From positions 372,001 through 436,000 of the forward strand of contig NZ_CANNGQ010000001.1 in the NCBI RefSeq assembly GCF_947504145.1: 64,000 nt of DNA, in the 5' to 3' direction. The notes under the pieces are model-generated. The model had not been told where the DNA came from. It worked only from the letters and a program-made list of their open reading frames with translations, and did no database searches. This document shows positions 27,250-36,652 of this stretch, piece by piece (within the stretch, counting starts at the first letter, position 1; the number at the start of each line of letters is the position of its first letter). Source of the stretch: an uncultured Microbulbifer sp. (GTDB taxonomy: Bacteria > Pseudomonadota > Gammaproteobacteria > Pseudomonadales > Cellvibrionaceae). Both the position numbers and the translations under genes were made by a program.

Positions 27250-28140
27250 CTATCGAGCACAGACCGCTGAAACACAGTGGTGCCGCGTATCCACCGCTGT
27301 TTTAATATAACTCCCGCGGGGCTGGTAGTAATGCAACGCAGTGGAGGCATATTTTCCTACTATACCCAGCTTTTCCGAGTACGGTTTGAATAAAATCTCG
27401 TCCAGATTAAAACTGAACCCTACGAATAGTTCAGTGGTCCGCTCTGGAAAATAGGGGGCATCTGCGGCTTTGAAACCTTGAGCCGTATATCCCACATTCA
27501 ATTCAAGGTACTTGAGTGGTGTGTCGCGGAGCGCCGGAACACCAGCTGCTTTGACAGCCAGTAGATAGCGCATGCCGCTGTAGTCGGTTACCGGGTGGAA
27601 GCCTTTCATGCCTTTGGATGGGCGGTAGTCCAGGCGATAGTCGAGTAATTCCCTGAGTTGAGGGTTACGGGTTCGCAAGTAAGAGAATGCAATCCCTGCC
27701 GAGTTAAAGATGACGTCTTCGTAGGAGAAGCCGTGATCCGCGGAGTAGCCGTCAAAGATTTCCACATAGAGCATTAGGCTGCTGGCCCATAGGGCGCTGT
27801 ATGTGGCCGCAAATTCTGCGTCATTTTGCCTGGATAGGCCGTTTCCAATGGCCTCTGCAATTAGGTAGGACGAATACATGTGGCCGAGCTTGTCGATGCC
27901 GCCACTGCCGGTGTCCATGCCGAACCACCCTTCTTCATTGAATTTGAAGGTCGCACTTCCCCAGTTCCATTCCTTGACACCGAGGTAAGTGATCCCACCG
28001 GCGACGGCTCCAATTTCGTATTTGGCATCAATTAGTGATTTCCGGGCACCTTCCCAGTTGATGGATTCAGCAAGGGTCGCATGCGGCGACAGGAGTAACA
28101 GCACAGCAAGGTAGCGGCGCAGGGATACAAAGAATTGCAT
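27250..28140 (-). CDS. DUF2279 exported protein (YfiM-like)
   Basis: A 296-residue exported protein. After a signal peptide (cleavage near TLAES) it carries the DUF2279 pattern: GSGGIDKLGHMYSSYLIAEAI, GYSADHGFSYEDVIFNSAGI and, later, beta-rich segments such as YLELNVGYTAQGFK and ELFVGFSFNLDEILF. ATG 28140 (MQFFVSLRRY) gives a normal signal peptide; an upstream in-frame start at 28239 does not. The family is predicted to be outer-membrane associated and has no known activity. It is divergent from the phospholipase gene, and both lie in DNA with noticeably lower GC than the rest of the window. Confidence 0.8.
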   Translation of the reverse strand: MQFFVSLRRYLAVLLLLSPHATLAESINWEGARKSLIDAKYEIGAVAGGITYLGVKEWNWGSATFKFNEEGWFGMDTGSGGIDKLGHMYSSYLIAEAIGNGLSRQNDAEFAATYSALWASSLMLYVEIFDGYSADHGFSYEDVIFNSAGIAFSYLRTRNPQLRELLDYRLDYRPSKGMKGFHPVTDYSGMRYLLAVKAAGVPALRDTPLKYLELNVGYTAQGFKAADAPYFPERTTELFVGFSFNLDEILFKPYSEKLGIVGKYASTALHYYQPRGSYIKTAVDTRHHCVSAVCAR

Positions 28141-28507
28141 GCATCGAATCCTGTAGTGGGGATGGTGAGGGCGGCGGGGTTCTACGGCGTCTGGAACGGG
28201 TGGGGTACAGGTCAATTGGATGCGTACCGGGGCCCACATGGCGCTGATTTCTCTCCGGCCGGAAAATTACAGGATGATCTCTAAAAGTGCAAACCAGCCG
28301 AGTCGGATTCGGGCCTGGTCTTTGTCACGGTTCGAACAGAGGAAGAACTGGCCTGGTTGATTTTTAATCAGGTCTGGGTTTGGTGGCTTTGCGCGAATGG
28401 GGGCAGGTGGGCCAGTAAATTCATTTCGCCTCATTGATCAATCAGTAAGCAGGAAAGAGCTCCTCGGACTAAGCTAGTTCAGCGAAAATTGTCAGGGAGT
28501 AAGAGGT
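28141..28507. promoter_or_regulatory. Divergent intergenic region of the DUF2279 and phospholipase genes
   Basis: 367 bp that must hold the promoters of both divergent genes. I see a perfect palindrome ATTGATCAAT at 28433-28442, about 66 bp before the phospholipase start, and no clear hexamer pair that I would stand behind. No gene is supported here. Confidence 0.4.
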
Positions 28508-29521
28508 ATGTCCTGTGTATGGCGAAAATCTGCGGCTTTGATATTGCAGAGTTTTTCGTTTTTTGCGCTGAGCGGCGGGCTGGTGTCACAGGCAATGGCG
28601 GGCGGATCCGCGACTGTGCAACCTGGCACTGGCGATCTTGAGAGTGCTCCAATAAATGAAGCGCAATTAGTGGATGGGGTGACAGTCGCCCACCCTCAAA
28701 AAAAGGAAACATTCATCTATCCAGATCCGCAGCCTTTTGTCAGTGATCGTATTCAGGCTGTACGTGATGCGGTGGATAATCCATTTTCTCTTGCTTCTCA
28801 TAAAGCAAATTATGTACTGCCGATCGCGTATCGAGATCTGTCTGAAGAGACGTTACTGACGGAAGCTCGATATGGGATGCAAGAAGTTGACCCCAAGGAA
28901 GTACAGTTTCAGTTATCGCTACAAGTGCCTATCTGGAGTGGCTTTCTGGGCGAGGATTCGTTTCTCAGCGTGGCCTATACCAACAGAAGCTTCTGGCAGG
29001 CTTACGCGCAATCCGGCCCGTTCAGGGAGATCAATCACGAAGTGGAGCTGTTGACCACCTGGGCGAGTGAATGGCATCTATGGGGTTTTCGAAATGTCGT
29101 TTCTCAAGCCGGTATTAGCCACCAGTCCAATGGCCAGAGTGCGCCATATTCGAGAGGTTGGAATCGCGTATTTGTGGATTTCACATTTGAAAACGGCGGT
29201 TACTTTGTCGGCATTAAGCCTTGGTATCGGCTTTCGGCAGATCCCAGTGCGGGCCGAGGCCCGGATCTGGACGCACACTTTGGCAATTTTGAGCTCACCG
29301 GAGGGTATCGCTCGGGTGGTTACACTTCGTCGATAAAGCTGCGCAACAATTTGAGTTCGGAGAACTACGGTGCGGTGGAGTTGAACTGGAAATTTCCAAT
29401 CACCAAGCGAGTGCGTGGATTTGTGAAATACTTCGATGGCTACGGTGAAAGTCTGATTGACTATTCGGTACGGGTGCGGACATTGGGGGTTGGGTTTGAA
29501 GTGGCGCCGGGCTTCTTTTGA
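28508..29521 (+). CDS. pldA: Outer-membrane phospholipase A
   Basis: A 337-residue outer-membrane beta-barrel phospholipase (OMPLA). The catalytic motif GISHQSNGQSAPYSRGWNR shows His205, Ser207 and Asn219, with the same 14-residue His-to-Asn spacing as E. coli OMPLA (His142, Ser144, Asn156). It hydrolyses mislocalised phospholipids in the outer membrane and depends on calcium and dimerisation. A signal peptide ends near SQAMAGG. ATG 28508. The gene is AT-richer than its neighbours. Confidence 0.9.
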   Translation: MSCVWRKSAALILQSFSFFALSGGLVSQAMAGGSATVQPGTGDLESAPINEAQLVDGVTVAHPQKKETFIYPDPQPFVSDRIQAVRDAVDNPFSLASHKANYVLPIAYRDLSEETLLTEARYGMQEVDPKEVQFQLSLQVPIWSGFLGEDSFLSVAYTNRSFWQAYAQSGPFREINHEVELLTTWASEWHLWGFRNVVSQAGISHQSNGQSAPYSRGWNRVFVDFTFENGGYFVGIKPWYRLSADPSAGRGPDLDAHFGNFELTGGYRSGGYTSSIKLRNNLSSENYGAVELNWKFPITKRVRGFVKYFDGYGESLIDYSVRVRTLGVGFEVAPGFF

Positions 29522-29530
29522 GCTGAAATA

Positions 29531-29552
29531 CAGCCCTTCCATTGAAGGGCTG
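29531..29552. terminator. Bidirectional terminator hairpin between pldA and tdh
   Basis: CAGCCCTTC (29531-29539) pairs exactly with GAAGGGCTG (29544-29552) around a CATT loop, flanked by AAAT on the left and ATTT on the right. It lies between the convergent pldA and tdh genes. Confidence 0.75.
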
Positions 29553-29621
29553 ATTTACAGAAACCTCAGGTGAGCCAGGGGCTGAAGATGCGAACTTTCA
29601 TCTCCCCCCGGTGTGAAGCGA

Positions 29622-30647
29622 TTACTGCCAGTTCAAAATAACCTTGCCCGATTCCCCGGACCCCATGGTGTCGAACCCGGTCTGGAATTCGTCGACAGGG
29701 AACTGGTGGGTAATGATCGGAGAAAGGTCGAGGCCGGATTGAATCAGGCTCGCCATCTTGTACCAGGTCTCGAACATTTCCCGTCCGTAGATTCCCTTCA
29801 GAATCAGCCCTTTGAAAATCACCTGACTCCAGTCGATGGCCATCTCACCGGGGGGAATGCCGAGCATGGCGATCTTGCCGCCGTGATTCATGGCGGCAAG
29901 CATGTCGCGGAAGGCTACGCCAACGCCAGACATTTCCAGGCCAACATCAAAGCCTTCGGTCATGCCGATATCGGTCATTACGTCGGTGAGCGTTTCTTTG
30001 CTGACATTGACCGTGCGCGTCGCCCCCATTTTTTTGGCTAGCTCCAGCCGATAGTCATTGATGTCCGTAATCACCACGTGGCGCGCGCCCACGTGGCGGG
30101 CCACGGCGGCGGCCATAATACCGATGGGGCCGGCGCCGGTAATCAGCACATCTTCACCGACCAGATCGAACGACAGCGCGGTATGCACCGCGTTGCCGAA
30201 CGGGTCGAAAATCGACGCCAGCTCGTCGGAAATATTGTCCGGGATCTTGAAGGCATTCAATGCCGGGATGACCAGATACTCCGCAAAGGCACCCTGGCGG
30301 TCTACGCCGACACCGTAGGTGTTGCGGCACAGGTGGCGGCGGCCGGCGCGGCAGTTGCGGCAGTGGCCACAGGTGATGTGGCCTTCGCCGGAAACGCGGT
30401 CGCCCACTTTAAAGCCGGCTACTTCCTGGCCCATGCCGACTACTTCACCCACATATTCATGGCCCACCACCATGGGCACGGGAATTGTCTTTTGCGACCA
30501 CTCGTCCCAGTTGTAGATGTGCATATCGGTGCCGCAGATGGCGGTCTTGCGAATTTTGATCAGCAGGTCGTTGTGACCGGGCTCGGGCACCTCGACATCG
30601 GTCATCCAGATGCCGGGCTTAGACTGAAGCTTGGATAGTGCTTTCAT
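29622..30647 (-). CDS. tdh: L-threonine 3-dehydrogenase
   Basis: A 341-residue zinc-dependent medium-chain dehydrogenase that oxidises L-threonine to 2-amino-3-ketobutyrate with NAD+. Zinc ligands are visible in [17 protein letters not shown] (catalytic Cys) and the structural lobe [19 protein letters not shown]. The nucleotide fold is [15 protein letters not shown]. It starts 8 bp after the kbl stop and is co-transcribed with it, so the product passes straight to KBL to give glycine and acetyl-CoA. Length and motifs are as in E. coli Tdh. Confidence 0.95.
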   Translation of the reverse strand: MKALSKLQSKPGIWMTDVEVPEPGHNDLLIKIRKTAICGTDMHIYNWDEWSQKTIPVPMVVGHEYVGEVVGMGQEVAGFKVGDRVSGEGHITCGHCRNCRAGRRHLCRNTYGVGVDRQGAFAEYLVIPALNAFKIPDNISDELASIFDPFGNAVHTALSFDLVGEDVLITGAGPIGIMAAAVARHVGARHVVITDINDYRLELAKKMGATRTVNVSKETLTDVMTDIGMTEGFDVGLEMSGVGVAFRDMLAAMNHGGKIAMLGIPPGEMAIDWSQVIFKGLILKGIYGREMFETWYKMASLIQSGLDLSPIITHQFPVDEFQTGFDTMGSGESGKVILNWQ

Positions 30648-30655
30648 AAAACTGC

Positions 30656-31855
30656 TCAGATAATCTCGAGTTCTTTGCCAACTTCAATAAATGCGTCGAT
30701 ACAGCGGTCGAGTTGCTCCCGTGTGTGTGCCGCGGACATCTGGGTGCGGATGCGTGCCTGCCCTTTGGGCACCACTGGGTAGAAGAAGCCAACGACGTAG
30801 ATCCCTTTCTCCAGCAACTTGTCGGCCATCTTCTGGGCCAGGGCGGCGTCACCGATCATAACGGGAATGATGGCGTGGTCGGCGCCGGCCATGGTGAAGC
30901 CGGCTTCCGTCATGCGCTTGCGGAAGTACTGGGAGTTCTCCTGTAGCTGCGCACGCAGTTCACCACCTTCGACCAGCATGTCCAGTACCTTGAGAGATGC
31001 GGTGACGATGGCCGGGGCGACGGAGTTGGAGAACAGGTATGGGCGCGAGCGCTGGCGCAGCAGGTCGATGATTTCCTGGCGACCGGATGTGAACCCGCCG
31101 GAGGCACCGCCGAGGGCTTTGCCGAGGGTGCCGGTGATGATATCGACGCGTTCGATCACATCGCAGTATTCGTGGGTGCCGCGGCCGTGTTGGCCGAGGA
31201 AACCGACGGCGTGGGAGTCGTCTACCATCACCAGTGCGTTGTATTTGTCGGCCAGGTCGCAGATGCCCTTGAGGTTGGCGATGACGCCGTCCATGGAGAA
31301 GACGCCGTCGGTGGCGATCAGTTTGGTTTTTGCACCGGCGGCATCGGCGGCTTTCAGTTGTTGCTCGAGATCAGCCAGATCGTTATTCGCGTAGCGGAAG
31401 CGCTTGGCTTTACACAGGCGCACGCCATCGATGATGGAGGCGTGGTTGAGCGAGTCGGAGATGATGGCATCGTCCGGGCCCAGGAGTGTCTCAAACAGGC
31501 CGCCATTGGCGTCGAAACAGGAGGTATACAGGATGGTGTCTTCTGTCTGCAAAAATTCTGACAGGCGAGATTCGAGGGCTTTGTGAATATCCTGGGTGCC
31601 GCAGATAAAGCGCACGGAGGCCATGCCGAAGCCGTACTGGTCGAGGCCTTCTTTGGCGGCTTCGATCAGGTCCGGGTGGTTGGCGAGCCCGAGGTAGTTG
31701 TTGGCGCAGAAGTTGAGTACCTGGTCTTCGTTGTTGACCTGAATTTCGGCACTCTGCTGCGACGTGATGATGCGCTCGCGCTTGTAGAGGCCGTCGGCCT
31801 GAATCTGTTTCAGTTCATCACGCAGGTGCTGGAAAAATTGCTCGGGCTTGGACAT
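30656..31855 (-). CDS. kbl: Glycine C-acetyltransferase (2-amino-3-ketobutyrate CoA ligase)
   Basis: A 399-residue PLP enzyme that splits 2-amino-3-ketobutyrate with CoA into glycine and acetyl-CoA. The PLP-binding lysine is in [17 protein letters not shown], and the Asp that holds the pyridine nitrogen is in [14 protein letters not shown]. It is the first gene of the kbl-tdh operon (8 bp gap), the standard threonine-degradation pair. ATG 31855. Confidence 0.95.
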   Translation of the reverse strand: MSKPEQFFQHLRDELKQIQADGLYKRERIITSQQSAEIQVNNEDQVLNFCANNYLGLANHPDLIEAAKEGLDQYGFGMASVRFICGTQDIHKALESRLSEFLQTEDTILYTSCFDANGGLFETLLGPDDAIISDSLNHASIIDGVRLCKAKRFRYANNDLADLEQQLKAADAAGAKTKLIATDGVFSMDGVIANLKGICDLADKYNALVMVDDSHAVGFLGQHGRGTHEYCDVIERVDIITGTLGKALGGASGGFTSGRQEIIDLLRQRSRPYLFSNSVAPAIVTASLKVLDMLVEGGELRAQLQENSQYFRKRMTEAGFTMAGADHAIIPVMIGDAALAQKMADKLLEKGIYVVGFFYPVVPKGQARIRTQMSAAHTREQLDRCIDAFIEVGKELEII

Positions 31856-32015
31856 GGCGTTGTTATTGGCTCCTGTGGTGCTTTTGGCAATAGGGCGTTT
31901 CTAACCGAACTTTGGTCGCGAAGGATTCGCGCAGAGTCCGCGATTAAATTAGCCGTAAGTGTAGGATGAGTAGTCGCCGGTAGCGATCCACTCTGCCCTG
32001 TCATATTAGTGTTGG

Positions 32016-32231
32016 TTATCCCACCAGCTCACATGCCTTGTGGGCTGTGACTGGTGCGTCGCTGGCTCGGCAATGGGTGGCGAAGGCCAGCGCGTCTTCC
32101 GTCGAGTCGAACAGCAATTGCCACAACAGTTGTCGATCGGTGCGTTTTACCGCCCGGACTGCCGTGCGACTGCGCTGCGGGGCAATCTGGATTTCGATAA
32201 CGTCGGTGCTGGATAGCGTAAATTCGGACAT
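32016..32231 (-). CDS. Small hypothetical protein (71 residues)
   Basis: ATG 32231 is preceded by a very strong GGAGGGAAC. The protein is 71 residues, soluble, and has a mixed alpha/beta look: MSEFTLSSTDVIEIQIAPQ, a basic central part (RTAVRAVKRTDRQ) and LLWQLLFDSTEDALAFATHC. No signal peptide or membrane helix. A longer in-frame start at 32324 lacks a comparable ribosome site. I do not recognise the family. The nearest gene on this strand downstream is kbl (160 bp). Confidence 0.6.
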   Translation of the reverse strand: MSEFTLSSTDVIEIQIAPQRSRTAVRAVKRTDRQLLWQLLFDSTEDALAFATHCRASDAPVTAHKACELVG

Positions 32232-32479
32232 GTTCCCTCCAAAAATTCTGGAGGGCTGACGGCGGAAGCGGATGGGTATCAGAAAACCCATCGCATCCCG
32301 GTAGGATTGCAACGCTGTAACCATGTTGGTTCAGCGAGAGCCCCATCCTCAACACAGATCGTACCTTTGTACATTCTGTGACGAGAAACCACCTTGCCCC
32401 GGTAGGCAGGTTGGCGTTGGCGTCAGCCACTCTCTTGATGTCGGGAGCAAAGATAGCGATGGCGGAACGGGCAGTCAAC

Positions 32480-32503
32480 CGCGCCGCCGCAAGTGGCGGC
32501 GCG
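32480..32503 (-). terminator. GC-rich perfect hairpin after the aldehyde dehydrogenase stop
   Basis: CGCGCCGCC (32480-32488) pairs exactly with GGCGGCGCG (32495-32503) around a 6-nt loop, 9 bp past the aldehyde dehydrogenase stop. It lacks a T tract, so it may act with Rho or as an mRNA-end stabiliser. Confidence 0.6.
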
Positions 32504-32511
32504 TCAGGATT

Positions 32512-33942
32512 TTATTCCGGAAGCTGCACGGATTTCAGTTCAATGAACTCATCCAGGCCGGCTGCGCCAAATTCGCGTCCATTGCCAGATCGCTTCACTC
32601 CGCCGAAGGGGGCGTCGTAATTGAACTCGCCGCCGTTGACGAAGCAGAGGCCAGCTTCGATACGTCGTACTACGGGCATGGCGGTTTCGGCGTCTTTGGC
32701 CCAAACGCCACTGGAGAGGCCGTATTCAGTGTCGTTGGCGATGGCGATGGCTTCGTCCATGTCCTTGTAGGGAATCATGCAGGTGACCGGGCCAAAGATT
32801 TCTTCCCGGGCGATGGCCATGTCGTTGGTTACGTCGGCAAAGACGGTGGGTTTTACATAAAACCCCTGTGGGAAGCCTTCGGGAATTTCACTGCCGCCAG
32901 TAACCAGGCGCGCGCCTTCGCCAATACCTTTTTCAATATAGCCGCGCACTATGTCGCGCTGGCGAGCGGAGGAGAGCGGGCCCATAAAGTCGTCGCTGCC
33001 GGTGCCCATGGCGATCTCTTCGGCAACTTTTTTTGCGATGTTTACCGCTTCGTCGTAGCGCTCCGCGGGTACCAGCATACGGGTCAGTGCGGTACAGGTT
33101 TGTCCGCTGTTGATGAATACATCTTCACAGCCCCAGCGCACGGCCGCTTCCAGATCGGCGTCCGGCGTGATGATCAGTGGAGACTTGCCCCCCAGTTCCT
33201 GGGTCACCCGTTTTACGGTGGGTGCTGCGGACTTGGCCACTTCGATGCCGGCGCGGGTGGAGCCGGTAAAGGAGATCATGTCGATGTCCACATGGCTGGA
33301 GAGCGCCGCACCGACGATGGGGCCAGCGCCGGGCACCAGGTTGAATACCCCGGCGGGCAGGCCGGCGGCGTCGATGATTTCGGTCATTACATAGTCTTGC
33401 AGCGGGGTCATCTCAGAGGGCTTCTGGATCATGGTGCAGCCGGCGGCCAGTGCCGGCGCCACTTTGCCCACAAACTGGTGCAAGGGGTAATTCCATGGGG
33501 TAATGAACCCGCACACACCTACTGGCTCACGCAGTACTACGGAGTGGCCGGCCTGTTCGGTTTCTTCCATCACTGCGGCGCGGTCAGCGTAGTAGCGCAT
33601 GGCGTAAATCGGGCCATCGATATGCAGCCACTCGGTGATGTGTGGAGGGCAGCCGAGGGCCTGGGATACGGCATGGATCAGGTCCTGCTTGCGCGCCTCC
33701 ATACCGTCGGCAATCGCGTGCATCAGCGCCTGGCGTTTGGCGGCGCGGCTGTGGCGCCACTCTTTAAACGCGGCTTTGGCCGCGGCAACCGCATCGTCCA
33801 CATCGTCCAGGGTGCCCTGTATCACTTCGCACAGGGTTTCTTCGGTGGCGGGGTTGATGACCGGGTGCAGGTTGCCGCCTTTGGAGTCGCGCCACTCGCC
33901 ATTGATGTAAAGCTGTTTTGTTTTCAGGTTCGATAAATCCAT
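32512..33942 (-). CDS. NAD(P)-dependent aldehyde dehydrogenase
   Basis: A 476-residue aldehyde dehydrogenase. The catalytic cysteine is in FINSGQTCTALTR, the general-base glutamate in TQELGGKSPLI and the cofactor loop in FTGSTRAGIEVAK. ATG 33942 (MDLSNLKT) is preferred over an upstream TTG at 33957. It is downstream of an AruI-like thiamine-diphosphate decarboxylase on the same strand (about 115 bp), which suggests it oxidises the aldehyde made by that enzyme, for example 4-guanidinobutyraldehyde. The substrate is an inference from context only. Confidence 0.88.
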   Translation of the reverse strand: MDLSNLKTKQLYINGEWRDSKGGNLHPVINPATEETLCEVIQGTLDDVDDAVAAAKAAFKEWRHSRAAKRQALMHAIADGMEARKQDLIHAVSQALGCPPHITEWLHIDGPIYAMRYYADRAAVMEETEQAGHSVVLREPVGVCGFITPWNYPLHQFVGKVAPALAAGCTMIQKPSEMTPLQDYVMTEIIDAAGLPAGVFNLVPGAGPIVGAALSSHVDIDMISFTGSTRAGIEVAKSAAPTVKRVTQELGGKSPLIITPDADLEAAVRWGCEDVFINSGQTCTALTRMLVPAERYDEAVNIAKKVAEEIAMGTGSDDFMGPLSSARQRDIVRGYIEKGIGEGARLVTGGSEIPEGFPQGFYVKPTVFADVTNDMAIAREEIFGPVTCMIPYKDMDEAIAIANDTEYGLSSGVWAKDAETAMPVVRRIEAGLCFVNGGEFNYDAPFGGVKRSGNGREFGAAGLDEFIELKSVQLPE

Positions 33943-34056
33943 TACGTCGGTTTCCAATGTTTGTTCTCTTGTTTCAGAGCAGGCTGGGCCGATAGTGAAG
34001 CAAAGTGCCTATCGGCCTGCAAAATGGGTTCTATTTCTGCACTGTGTGTCAGGTCT

Positions 34057-35682
34057 TCAGGGAGCAGTAATTTCAATCAGTGTCGGGCCTTTGCGGGCGA
34101 AGGCTTCGGCAACCGCGGCACTCAGCTGTTCCGGACGATCGATACGACAGCCTTCGGCGCCAAAGGCGCGGGCGAGGGCGACGAAATCCGGCGCGTGCAG
34201 GTTGACACCTTCCTGCTCCACCGCGGCTTCGTCCATAAAGTCGCGAATCTCTCCGTAGCCGCTGTTGTTCCACACCAGAATCGGCAGTGCCAGTTTCTGC
34301 TCCACGGCCGCGGCCAGCTCACCCAGCGTAAACATGATGCCACCATCGCCGATCAGTCCGATCACCGGGCGCGAGCTTGCCAGTGCCGCGCCGATGGCGG
34401 CGGGCAGGGCAAACCCCAGGGTGCCGTAACCGGTGGTGCAGGTAAGGTGGCTGCGGGCCTGGTGCAGCGGCAGCGCGTGGTTGGTGTTGTACGCCAGTTG
34501 CGTGGAATCCGTTACCAGTATGCCGTCGGTGGGCAGGGCGTCGCGTAGCGCCTGTACCCAGGGTAAGCGCTCTTCGGAGCCGGGCCACCATTCGCTGCGG
34601 CAAGTGTGGAGCAGGGACTCTACTTCCGCGGCGCTGGACTGGCGGCGACCGTCACCTGCATCCGGTACGTTGGCAGCGAGCGCGTGCAGGGTGGCGTTCG
34701 CATCGGCACAGATGGCGAGATCCGGCTGTGCATTGCACACCAGCTGCGCGGGGTCGATATCCACGCGAATCAGCTTGCCATGAAAGCGGTAATTGTCGCG
34801 CACAAGATTGCGGTCGGTTTCCGCGAGTTCGGTGGCAACGGCCAGTACCACATCGGCGGATTCGACCCGTTCGCGTACACAGTCAAAGCTCAGGTTGGCG
34901 CCACCACACAATGGGTGGTTTTCGTCCACAATACCTTTGGCGGCGAGGGATTCGAATACTGGTGCCGCCAGCTTTTCCGCCAGCTCGGTCGCCGTTTTGC
35001 CACAGTGCTGCGCCCCGCCACCGAGCAGGATGACCGGGCTTTTTGCCGACGCCAGCCACTTGCTGGCGGTGACAACCGCTTCACTGCTAGCTCCCGGCTG
35101 GCTGGGTGCCGGCGCGGCCCGGTAATCATCGAGCTTCCCGGGCATGGGCGCGGGGAACAGGTCGATGGGGATTTCGATATGTACAGGCCCCGGTCGACCA
35201 GTGCGCATAACCTGAAATGCGCGGGCCAGGGTTTCCGGCAGTTGTTCGGCAGTGGTCAGCGCGTGCTGCCAGACGCAAAAGCCGCGGCTCACGTCCTGTT
35301 GGCGCGGCAGCTCATGGAGTCGCCCGCGCCCCATGCCCAGATCTTCGCGGCGGTTCACCGCACTGATCACCAGCATGGGAATGGAATCGGAATAGGCCTG
35401 GGCCATGGCCGTTGCCGCGTTGGTAACACCGGGGCCGGTGATCAGAAAACACACGCCGGGCTTACCACATGCGCGCGCGTAGCCATCGGCCATAAATGCA
35501 GCGCCCTGTTCGTGGCGCGGAGTGATATGGGTCAAGCCGCTGCCCGGCAGCCCCCGGTAGAGTTCGATGGTATGCACGCCGGGGATACCGAACACGGTAT
35601 CGACGTCATATTGACGCAACAGGTGCATCAATACCTGCGCGCAGGATGGACTTTGTGAACTGCTATTTTCTGCGGTTTGCAT
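34057..35682 (-). CDS. Thiamine-diphosphate decarboxylase, probable 5-guanidino-2-oxopentanoate decarboxylase
   Basis: A 541-residue TPP enzyme of the acetolactate-synthase superfamily. The N-terminal domain has FGIPGVHTIELYRGL and the conserved glutamate in RHEQGAAFMADGYAR; the C-terminal TPP motif is GDGGIMFTLGELAAAVEQ followed by WNNSGYGEIRDFM. The combination with GRGRLHELPRQQDVSRGF is like AruI of Pseudomonas, which decarboxylates the 2-oxo acid from arginine transamination to 4-guanidinobutyraldehyde. No aruH transaminase gene is in the window. Other decarboxylases of this fold are possible, but acetolactate synthase itself is unlikely, since no small subunit is adjacent. Confidence 0.78.
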   Translation of the reverse strand: MQTAENSSSQSPSCAQVLMHLLRQYDVDTVFGIPGVHTIELYRGLPGSGLTHITPRHEQGAAFMADGYARACGKPGVCFLITGPGVTNAATAMAQAYSDSIPMLVISAVNRREDLGMGRGRLHELPRQQDVSRGFCVWQHALTTAEQLPETLARAFQVMRTGRPGPVHIEIPIDLFPAPMPGKLDDYRAAPAPSQPGASSEAVVTASKWLASAKSPVILLGGGAQHCGKTATELAEKLAAPVFESLAAKGIVDENHPLCGGANLSFDCVRERVESADVVLAVATELAETDRNLVRDNYRFHGKLIRVDIDPAQLVCNAQPDLAICADANATLHALAANVPDAGDGRRQSSAAEVESLLHTCRSEWWPGSEERLPWVQALRDALPTDGILVTDSTQLAYNTNHALPLHQARSHLTCTTGYGTLGFALPAAIGAALASSRPVIGLIGDGGIMFTLGELAAAVEQKLALPILVWNNSGYGEIRDFMDEAAVEQEGVNLHAPDFVALARAFGAEGCRIDRPEQLSAAVAEAFARKGPTLIEITAP

Positions 35683-35941
35683 GGGCGATATCCCGACTCA
35701 CTCAATAAGACTGTTTTATCCGATGTGCGCCGGAGCGTAACGGGCGCAAACAGGCCCTGCAAGCGCCCGCAGAGTCTGCGTTTCCGGTGGAAAATACGCT
35801 GGATAATTGAGTGTAGTCACAGGCTGTGGCGGGGAAAATTGCGCAAATTGGGATTTGGCACATAACTGCGTAAACTTGCCGGCAGACTTTTCGTAAATTC
35901 AGTGTTCGTGCATTTAGAGTGTGAGAATCAGCAGTAAGGAT

Positions 35942-36589
35942 ATGACAGCGATGGAAATTGATCAGTGGCGACGCGAATATCTACAGGGCGGGCTGCAGCG
36001 CGACGATCTGGCGGATGACCCGGTAAGCCAGTTTCGCGCCTGGCTGGAAGAGGTGGTGAAAGCAAATATCTCCGATCCCAGTGCCATGTGCCTGAGCACC
36101 GCAGATGCGGGCGGACAACCTTCGCAGCGCGTTGTGCTGCTAAAAGGGTTTGATGAGCGCGGCTTTGTGTTTTACACCAACCTGAAAAGCCAGAAAGCCT
36201 GGGATATTGCTGCCAACCCCAAGGTGTCACTGCTGTTTCCGTGGCACTTTCTCGAGCGTCAGGTGATCGTGCGCGGCGTTGCGGAACCGCTCGCTGATGC
36301 GGACGCCGATGCCTACTTCAGCAGCCGCCCCCGGGACAGCCAAATTGCCGCCTGGGCATCCCACCAGAGTGATGCCATTGTGTCCCGCCAGGTGCTGGAG
36401 GAGAGCTTTGAGTCTTTCCGTCAGAAGTTCGATGGTCAGGATGTGCCGCGGCCGGAGTTCTGGGGGGGATACCGGGTGGAGCCCCACGCAGTCGAGTTCT
36501 GGCAGGGGCGCGCATCGCGATTGCACGACCGATTTGTGTACCGCGCGCTGGACGATGGTGAGTGGCAGCTGGAGCGCCTGAGCCCGTAG
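35942..36589 (+). CDS. pdxH: Pyridoxamine 5'-phosphate oxidase
   Basis: A 215-residue FMN oxidase that turns PNP and PMP into pyridoxal phosphate, the last step of vitamin B6 synthesis and salvage. FMN and substrate segments are SQRVVLLKGFDERGFVFYTN, NPKVSLLFPWHFLERQVIVRG and the C-terminal EFWQGRASRLHDR with RLSP at the end. ATG 35942 is used; ATG 35951 is possible because AAGGA sits at 35936-35940. It is divergent from the AruI-like gene and followed by a strong terminator. pdxJ, which works upstream in the same pathway, is at the right edge of the window. Confidence 0.93.
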   Translation: MTAMEIDQWRREYLQGGLQRDDLADDPVSQFRAWLEEVVKANISDPSAMCLSTADAGGQPSQRVVLLKGFDERGFVFYTNLKSQKAWDIAANPKVSLLFPWHFLERQVIVRGVAEPLADADADAYFSSRPRDSQIAAWASHQSDAIVSRQVLEESFESFRQKFDGQDVPRPEFWGGYRVEPHAVEFWQGRASRLHDRFVYRALDDGEWQLERLSP

Positions 36590-36603
36590 TTCTCTGCAAT
36601 GAT

Positions 36604-36640
36604 AAAAGCGGTACCCCGGGGTGCCGCTTTTTTTGTTTTT
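36604..36640. terminator. Strong bidirectional intrinsic terminator after pdxH
   Basis: AAAAGCGGTACCCC (36604-36617) pairs with GGGGTGCCGCTTTT (36618-36631) with one G-T pair, followed by further T residues. On the minus strand the A run becomes a T run, so it can also end transcripts from the acyl-CoA dehydrogenase operon. Confidence 0.85.
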
Positions 36641-36652
36641 GTTGCGTAGCTG

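Noticed and set aside
28320..28345. GGTTCGAA looked like a tRNA T-loop
   Set aside because: The flanking bases do not pair into a T stem and no anticodon or acceptor stem can be built around it.
32323..33936. A 537-codon open frame on the plus strand opposite the aldehyde dehydrogenase
   Set aside because: It mirrors a well-conserved enzyme on the other strand and its product has no family features; GC-rich antisense frames stay open by chance.
34606..35658. A 350-codon open frame antisense to the AruI-like gene
   Set aside because: No motifs, and the TPP enzyme on the minus strand explains the DNA.
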